From: Symbiodinium natans
Taxonomy: Eukaryota; Sar; Dinophyceae; Suessiales; Symbiodiniaceae
Assembly (NCBI GenBank): GCA_905221605.1
Contig: CAJNDS010001654.1
Span: 1-11,868, forward strand
Direction: 5' to 3'
Length of the DNA stretch: 11,868 bases
Made by a program: the position numbers and the translations under genes
In this document: piece after piece, positions 6,816 through 11,868 of the stretch
Position numbering within the stretch: position 1 is the stretch's first letter
Layout of the letters: every line of letters begins with the position of its first letter
The notes under the pieces: generated by a model
What the model was told of the DNA's origin: nothing
Databases searched by the model: none
The model's input: only the letters and a program-made list of their open reading frames with translations

Positions 6816-7700
6816 AGTTCTTTTTGAGGGTATTCATTATAATTCTCCTGATGTCCCGAATCTTTGTTGACCCTTGTCTGTGGGTGTTAGCCTCGAAGTT
6901 TCGATATATTATTACAATTGATATGGTTCCACGAATATTTGAATTACATATCTTGTAATTTGAATAATTTTTTGGATTGCAATTCTTTAGAATGATAATG
7001 GTTCATTTCACCCCCTCTAAATTTCAGAGAATATAGAGGAATTTCAATTAATATTGGTATTGTTTTTGCAAATTCGGATTTCAGTTCCATGAAATCGGAT
7101 ATTGTGTCCGGACTATTTGGGGTGGAAAGGGCAATATTTTCGGTCCCACGATCTCTTGAGCCTTCTCGGGGAGGAAAAGAATTTGATTTGTTGCTGGAGG
7201 TGTATCTTCGGCAACATTTGATATAACAATTCATTAAAACCTTTCTGAACTCCGTGGAAGAGACGGACCTGATGCTTGAAGGTCTGGTGGTCTTCTGTCC
7301 ATGTCTGCAGTTCTGGGCCAGGAGAAGTTGAGCATGTTGGTTCTTGACAGCAAATGCTTGTAATTCTTGTCTTTCGTCTTGTCATGGTGATATTGATTTG
7401 ATTGTTTCGACACCTCGTCTCGCTTTTTGGATAGGTTTCTGAAAGAAAACCATGTCTTTTTTTTGGGGTAACTCTAATCTTGAGCCCGCAGAGAAGAGCG
7501 GCGCAGTTGTTGCTCAGGTTTGCTGGGGCGCCAGTCTTGCCACACATCCATCCATCACATGAGCATGAGCTGGCGCGTTGGTTTCTGCCTTGCCTTGTGC
7601 GATCTCGCGTGAGAACGCTGGTCTGTGGGGGGGTGAAACGTTGGCGTGGAGCACCAGGGGTGTCCTCGCGGCATCACAACATTGTTAGGAGATGGCAGCC
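6816..7700. other. Mostly non-repetitive region, no gene supported
   Basis: This stretch is AT-rich to about 7470, then becomes GC-rich toward the Josephin-like fragment. Minus-strand open frames at 6944-7234 (96 codons) and 7113-7547 (144 codons) overlap each other in different frames and show no motif I recognise. The segment from about 7470 to 7704 lies directly downstream of the stop of the minus-strand Josephin-like frame, so it could be its former 3' flank. That is inference only. Confidence 0.5.
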
Positions 7701-7704
7701 GCGG

Positions 7705-8112
7705 CTAGACCTCTCGGATGCAGTAGGTCGCGGGATGTCGAGCGAGCTCCGCCAAGAAGACGGCTTCCGGTATCTGCTCTGCTCTGCGGGTACAAGCCAG
7801 GGAGTCCAACCTGAAGATCTTCTCATGGAAATATCGATATGCCACCCAGTGTGCGTTGTCCCGGTTCTGCACCGCCCCGGCAGCTGCTTCCAGATCGTGC
7901 TTGCTCACGACGGGTTGAAGGTCCATTTGCCACCTCACACGACCAAAAGCAGCCATGGCCTTGGTTTGCAGTACCTGCGCAAGCACTTCCGAGGAGTAGA
8001 AGCCACCTGGCGCCGCGTGGTCCTCTGCAGCTTCACCTCGTTCCACCCCACCTTCTTCGAGGACAACCTGCACGGCGTTGCCCATGTCCGCTTCAGTGAA
8101 GAAGGCTGCCCC
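7705..8112 (-). pseudogene. Josephin (ataxin-3-type) deubiquitinase fragment, C-terminal half
   Basis: The frame is open on the minus strand from the satellite junction to a TAG at 7705-7707, about 135 codons; the first real ATG is at 8083-8085. Josephin enzymes are cysteine proteases that cleave ubiquitin, with a Cys, two His and an Asn or Asp near the active site. Counting from codon 8113-8115, a GGFYSSEVLAQVL segment (residues 37-49) fits the mid-domain G-F-S-x-x-V-x-x-x-L pattern. HW at 89-90 fits the catalytic His-Trp, and F-R-L-D-S-L at 101-106 fits the acidic/Asn site. The tail, from VFLAELARHPATYCIREV, ends where the domain normally ends. The N-terminal part carrying the catalytic Cys is absent: upstream the frame enters 65-bp satellite at about 8104-8112. 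It is either a truncated pseudogene or a last exon whose intron holds the satellite. The family call is from memory of the motif pattern and moderately sure. Confidence 0.6.
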
Positions 8113-8495
8113 CAAGGAGCCTTTGCGTTCCCTTCCCTAACTGGGTCAGGATGTGATCAGGGCCTGTGTAAATGCAGCCAAGGAGCCTTGCATTCCCTCC
8201 CTGACTGGGTCGGATGTGATCAGGGCCTGCGTGAACGCAGCCAAGGAGCCTTGGCCTCCCTAATTGGGTAGGGATGTGATCAGGGCCTGTGTATGAAGCC
8301 AAGGAGCCTTGTGTTCCCTTCAGGGTGTGAGCAGGACCTGTGCAGATGCAGCCAAGGAGCCTTGCATTCCCCTCCCTAATTGGGTCGGGATGTGATCAGG
8401 GCCTGTACATGCAGGCACAGAGCCTTGTGTTCCCCTGCCTAGTTCGGTCGGGATGTGATCAGGGCCGGTAAATGCAGCCAAGGAGCCTTGCGCTG
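8104..8495. repeat. 65-bp satellite (family C), short block of about seven units
   Basis: CCAAGGAGCC cores lie at 8112, 8178, 8241, 8299 and 8352, a degenerate one near 8415, and one at 8478. The intervening blocks CCCTAATTGGGTCGGGATG, TGATCAGGGCCTG and TGTAAATGCAG match the main array at 9181-11868. Units are more often shortened here (53-66 bp) than in the main array. The block separates the two coding fragments. Its left edge fuses to the Josephin-like frame and its right edge to the Helitron-like fragment, both in or beside the CCAAGGAGCCTT core. Confidence 0.95.
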
Positions 8496-8533
8496 CGCTC
8501 TCTTCTCTAACGAATGCTCAGTGATAAGCAATC

Positions 8534-9180
8534 TCAGGTGCTTTTTGGGATGTCCCTCAGGGCTGTAAACACCTGACCTTTGCCCTCTTGGTACTTGGTC
8601 TTCCCGACTGGAGCCTGCTGGTTGCCGATCCTCACGTTGATGTTGCCCGAGAGCTTGCGAGCGTATTGGGAGAAGCTTCCATATCCATTCTGCCATCCGC
8701 CTGTGCACGTGGAAAACAGGTGTGGGAAGAACTTCACGTCCATGTCGTCCGTGAGCTCCGAAGTGCTTCGGATTTTCTGCAGCTCCACAGTGTCCGCTCT
8801 GGGGGCGTTCAGCTCTTTGGGGATCAGGTACGTCATCTCTAGCCTGTCTTCCTTCTCTTCCATTGTTTCGACAGAGGCCGCTGCGTTTTCCGAGTGCTGC
8901 GCTTCGCCCCCCAAGGCCGAGGAGTGTGCGCCACCGGACTCCCCCGTTTGGCGCCCTTGGGAGGTTTCGCGGTCTGTCGTTGCCGCTGCGCTTGTACACG
9001 GCTGCACTTTTCCAGCGAGGATGATTTCCATTCTTGTTAAGGCTCCCTCCACTGCTGGGTTTGCCTGGTAGAGGCGGTGCTGCGCTTTCAGCTCTTGCAA
9101 GGCTTTGTGCAAGCAGTCTAGACGAGCTGGGGAAGCGGTCTTGCCCTGCACTCCTTCCACCAGGACAGTGCCATCTTCCT
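8534..9180 (-). pseudogene. Helitron-like Rep-helicase N-terminal fragment
   Basis: The minus-strand frame is open from the satellite junction at about 9180 to a TGA at 8534-8536, a little over 210 codons. The first ATG is at 9029-9031 and is probably not a native start. Counting from codon 9158-9160, the segment ELTDDMDVKFFPHLFSTCTGGW (residues 135-156) followed by SFSQYARKL (162-170) resembles the F-P-x-L-F-P-x-G-x-G-G-x...YAR pattern before the Helitron_like_N domain in Helitron Rep-helicases, which drive rolling-circle transposition. The SxxCTGGW form departs from the usual PTGxGG. An Ala/Glu/Ser-rich linker lies at about 55-105, and a possible helix-rich segment at 10-50. The HUH Rep motifs and the helicase are absent. 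Both ends meet family-C satellite, so this is a fragment and not a working element. The assignment rests on one motif. Confidence 0.42.
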
Positions 9181-10613
9181 GGAGCCTTGTGTTTCTCTCC
9201 CTAATTGGGTCAGGATGTGATCAGGGCCTGTGTAAATGCAGCCAAGGAGCCTTGCGTTCCCCTCCCGAATTGGGTCGGGATGTGATCAGGGCCCGTGTAA
9301 CTGCAGCCAAGGAGCCTTTGTATTCACCTCCCTAATTGGGTCGGGATGTGATCAAGACCTGTGCGAAATGCAGCCAAGGAGCCTTGTGATTCTCCCTCAT
9401 TGGGTCGGGATGTGATCAGGGCCTGTGTAAATGCAGCCAAGGAGCCTTGCATTCCCCTCCCAGGGCCTGTGTAAATGCAGCCAGGGAGCCTTGCATTGCC
9501 CTCCCTAAATGGGTCAGGATGTGATCAGGGTTTGTGTAAATGCAGCCAAGGAGCCTTGCATTCCCATCCCTAATTGGGTCGGGATGTGACCAGGGCCTGT
9601 TTGCATGCAGCCAAGGAGCCTTGGCATTCCCCTCCCTAATTGGGTCGGGATGTGATCAGGGCCTGTGTAATTGCAGCCAAGGAGCCTTGCATTCCCCTCC
9701 CTAATTGGGTCGGGATGTGATCAGGGCCTGTGTGAATGCTGCCAAGGAGCCTTTGTATTTACCTCCCTAATTGATCAAGGGCTGTGTAAATGCAGCCAGG
9801 GTCCGGATGTGGTGTGACTGCAGCCAAGGAGCCTTGCATTCCCTTCCCGAATTGGGTCCGGATGTGATCAGGGCCTGTGTGAATGCAGCCAAGAAGCATT
9901 CCATTCCCTTCCCTAATTGGGTCGGGATGTGATCAAGGGCTGTGTAAATGCAGCCAAGGAGCCTTTGTATTTACCTTCCTAATTGGGTCGGGATGTGATC
10001 AAGGGCTGTGTAAATGCAGCCAAGGAGCCTTGTGTTTCTCTCCCTAATTGGATCAGGATGTGATCAGGGCCTGTGTAAATGCAGCCAAGGAGCCTTGTGT
10101 TCCCCTCCCGAATTGGGTCGGGATGTGATCAGGGCCTGTGTAACTGCAGCCAAGGAGCCTTTGTATTCACCTCCCTAATTGGGTCGGGATGTGATCAAGA
10201 CCTGTGTAAATGCAGCCAAGGAGCCTTGTGATTCTACCTAATTGGGTCGGGATGTGATCAGGGCCTGTGTAAATGCAGCCAAGGAGCCTTGCATTCCCCT
10301 CCCAGGGCCTGTGTAAATGCAGCCAGGGAGCCTTGCATTGCCCTCCCTAAATGGGTCAGGATGTGATCAGGGTTTGTGTAAATGCAGCCAAGGAGCCTTG
10401 CATTCCCCTCCCTAATTGGGTCGGGATGTGACCAGGGCCTGTTTGAATGCAGCCAAGGAGCCTTGGCATTCACCTCCCTAATTGGGTCGGGATGTGATCA
10501 GGGCCTGTGTAAATGCAGCCAAGGAGCCTTGCATTCCCCTCCCTAATTGGGTCGGGATGTGATCAGGGTCTGTGTGAATGCTGCCAAGGAGCCTTTGTAT
10601 TTACCTCCCTAAT
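9181..10613. repeat. 842-bp higher-order duplication within the 65-bp satellite
   Basis: The segment from 9181 to about 9770 recurs at about 10024-10613 with the same order of variant units: TTGTGTTTCTCTCCC, TCCCGAATTGGG, GTGTAACTGCAG, TGATCAAGACCTG, the shortened CTCCCAGGGCCTG unit (9457 and 10299), CTAAATGGGTC, TGTGACCAGG and CCTTGGCATTC. The offset is about 842 bp throughout. A third, partial copy of the beginning starts at about 10654. A smaller block with TGTGAAAATGCTGCC recurs at 10884 and 11337. Shared rare variants show amplification in blocks of many units. Confidence 0.9.
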
Positions 10614-11868
10614 TGGGTCGGGATGTGATCAAGGGCTGTGTAAATGCAGCCAAGGAGCCTTGTGTTTCTCTCCCTAATTGGGTCAGCCTGTGTAAATGCA
10701 GCCAAGGAGCCTTGCATTCCCCTCCCGAAATGGGTCGGGATGTGATCAGGGCCTGTGTAACTGCAGCCAAGGAGCCTTTGTATTCACCTCCCTAATTGGG
10801 TCGGGATGTGATCAAGACCTGTGTAAATGCAGCCAAGGAGCCTTGTGATTCTCCCTAATTGGGTCGGGATGTGATCAGGGCCTGTGAAAATGCTGCCAAG
10901 GAGGCTTGTGTTCATCTCCCTAATTGGGTCGGGATGTGATCAGGGACTGTCTAAACGCAGCCAAGGAGCCTTGCATTCCCCTCCCTAATTGAGTCGGGAT
11001 GTGACCAGGGCCTGTGTAAATGCAGCCAAGGAGCCTTTTTATTCACCTCCCTAATTGGGTCGGGATGTGATCAAGACCTGTGTAAATGCAGCCAAGGAGC
11101 CTTGTGATTCTCCCTAATTGGGTCGGGATGTGATCAGGGCCTGTGTCAATGCAGCCAAGGAGCCCTGCATTCCCCTCCCTAATTGGGTCGGGATGTGATC
11201 AGGGCCTCTGTGAATGCTGCCAAGGAGCCTTTGTAGTCACCTCCCTAACTGGGTCGGGATGTGATCAAGACCTGTGTAAATGCAGCCAAGGAGCCTTGTG
11301 ATTCTCCCTAATTGGGTCGGGATGTGATCAGGGCCTGTGAAAATGCTGCCAAGGAGGCTTGTGTTCATCTCCCTAATTGGGTCGGGATGTGATCAGGGCC
11401 TCTGTGAATGCTGCCAAGGAGCCTTTGTAGTCACCTCCCTAATTGGGTCGGGATGTGATCAGGGCCTGTGTAAATGCAGCCAAGGAGCCTTTTGTTTCTC
11501 TCCCTACTTTGGGACAGGATGTGATCAGGGCCTGTGTAAATGCAGTGTTCACCTCCCGAATTGGGTCAGGATGTGATCAGGGTCTGTGTAAATGCAGCCC
11601 AGGAGCCTTTGTATTCACCTCCCTAATTGGGTCGGGATGTGATCAGGGCCTGTGTAAATGCAGCCAAGGAGCCTTGCATTCCCCTCCCTAATTGGGGCGG
11701 GATGTGATGAGGGCCTGTGTAAATGCAGCCATGGAGCCTTTGCGTTCCCCTCCCTAATTGGGTCGGGATGTGATCAGAGCCTGTGTGAATGCTGCCAAGG
11801 AGCCTTTGTATTCACCTCCCTAATTGGGTCGGTGTGTGAGCAGGGCTTATGTAACTGAAGGAGCCTTT
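9181..11868. repeat. 65-bp satellite (family C), main array
   Basis: About 41 head-to-tail units of a 65-bp repeat run to the window edge. Unit order is CCAAGGAGCCTTG, CATTCCCCTCCCTAATTGGG, TCGGGATG, TGATCAGGGCCTG, TGTAAATGCAG. Features of the unit are a small dyad CAAG-GAGC-CTTG (extending to GCCAAG-GAGC-CTTGGC in units reading CCTTGGC, near 9610 and 10457), the TGATCA palindrome, and the near-palindrome CCTAATTGGG. Shortened units occur near 9460, 9770, 9800, 10300, 10686 and 11546. Short open frames on both strands translate to repeats such as CDQGLCKCSQGA and are not genes. Confidence 0.97.

Noticed and set aside
6944-7547. Minus-strand frames of 96 and 144 codons
   Set aside because: They overlap in different frames, no motif is recognised and no start context or homologue pattern supports them. 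They remain unproven, not disproved.
7480-8271. Plus-strand frame of 263 codons, the longest in the window
   Set aside because: It is antisense to the Josephin-like minus-strand frame, and its C-terminal part translates the 65-bp satellite (CDQGLCKCSQGA).
8580-9071. Plus-strand frame of 163 codons
   Set aside because: Antisense shadow of the Helitron-like minus-strand frame, with no recognisable motif of its own.
9105-11858. Cys-rich repeat protein (CDQGLCKCSQGA) suggested by several plus-strand frames
   Set aside because: The 65-bp unit is not a multiple of three, so the frame shifts every unit and stops recur. The Cys-rich look is a by-product of TGTGATCAGGGCCTGTG.

Overview
This is a eukaryotic, repeat-dominated, subtelomere-like window. 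I find no intact protein-coding gene. Two arrays of the TTTAGGG telomere repeat (the type used by plants, green algae, apicomplexans, dinoflagellates and relatives) lie at 1-280 and 5985-6280. The only recognisable protein-coding material is two broken fragments on the minus strand. One resembles the C-terminal half of a Josephin (ataxin-3-type) deubiquitinase. The other resembles the N-terminal region of a Helitron Rep-helicase. Telomere type, tandem satellites and Helitron-like debris suit a protist or alga (alveolate or green lineage), but I cannot name the organism.

Layout, left to right. 1-280: TTTAGGG array with variant units. 281-600: short non-repetitive stretch with one inverted repeat. 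600-1505: degenerate GC-rich repeats built on GGAGGTTTTGC and CCCGGGGGAAAGACCG. 1512-1705: 11-bp minisatellite (consensus CTTCCACCTTG). 1717-3068: a 92/93-bp satellite. 3069-4880: a 50-bp satellite that aligns base for base with the first 50 bp of the 93-bp unit. 4881-5645: three copies of a 267-bp higher-order repeat made from the same satellite plus an unrelated insert of about 110 bp. 5646-5775: decayed satellite. 5776-5984: a non-repetitive island with three strong dyads. 5985-6280: second TTTAGGG array. 6281-6448: G-quadruplex-prone tracts. 6450-6815: degenerate repeats of about 52-64 bp around TTCAAATTTTGAA. 6816-7700: no supported gene. 7705-8112: Josephin-like fragment. 8104-8495: about seven units of a 65-bp satellite. 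8496-9180: Helitron-like fragment. 9181-11868: about 41 more units of the 65-bp satellite, with an 842-bp higher-order duplication.

Three architectural points stand out. First, both telomeric arrays have the G-rich strand on the plus strand and both continue into other DNA on their right. They therefore cannot be the natural left end of a chromosome. They look like interstitial arrays, or like caps of head-to-tail stacked end modules. Second, the 93-bp, 50-bp and 267-bp repeats form one family built from a single 10-mer (TATAGTTTAG) and its reverse complement, giving a long array of potential cruciforms. Third, the gene-fragment/satellite junctions fall in or next to the same few bases of the 65-bp unit (CCAAGGAGCCTT). 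I see no evidence for a functioning multi-gene system; the interest lies in the DNA structure and its history.
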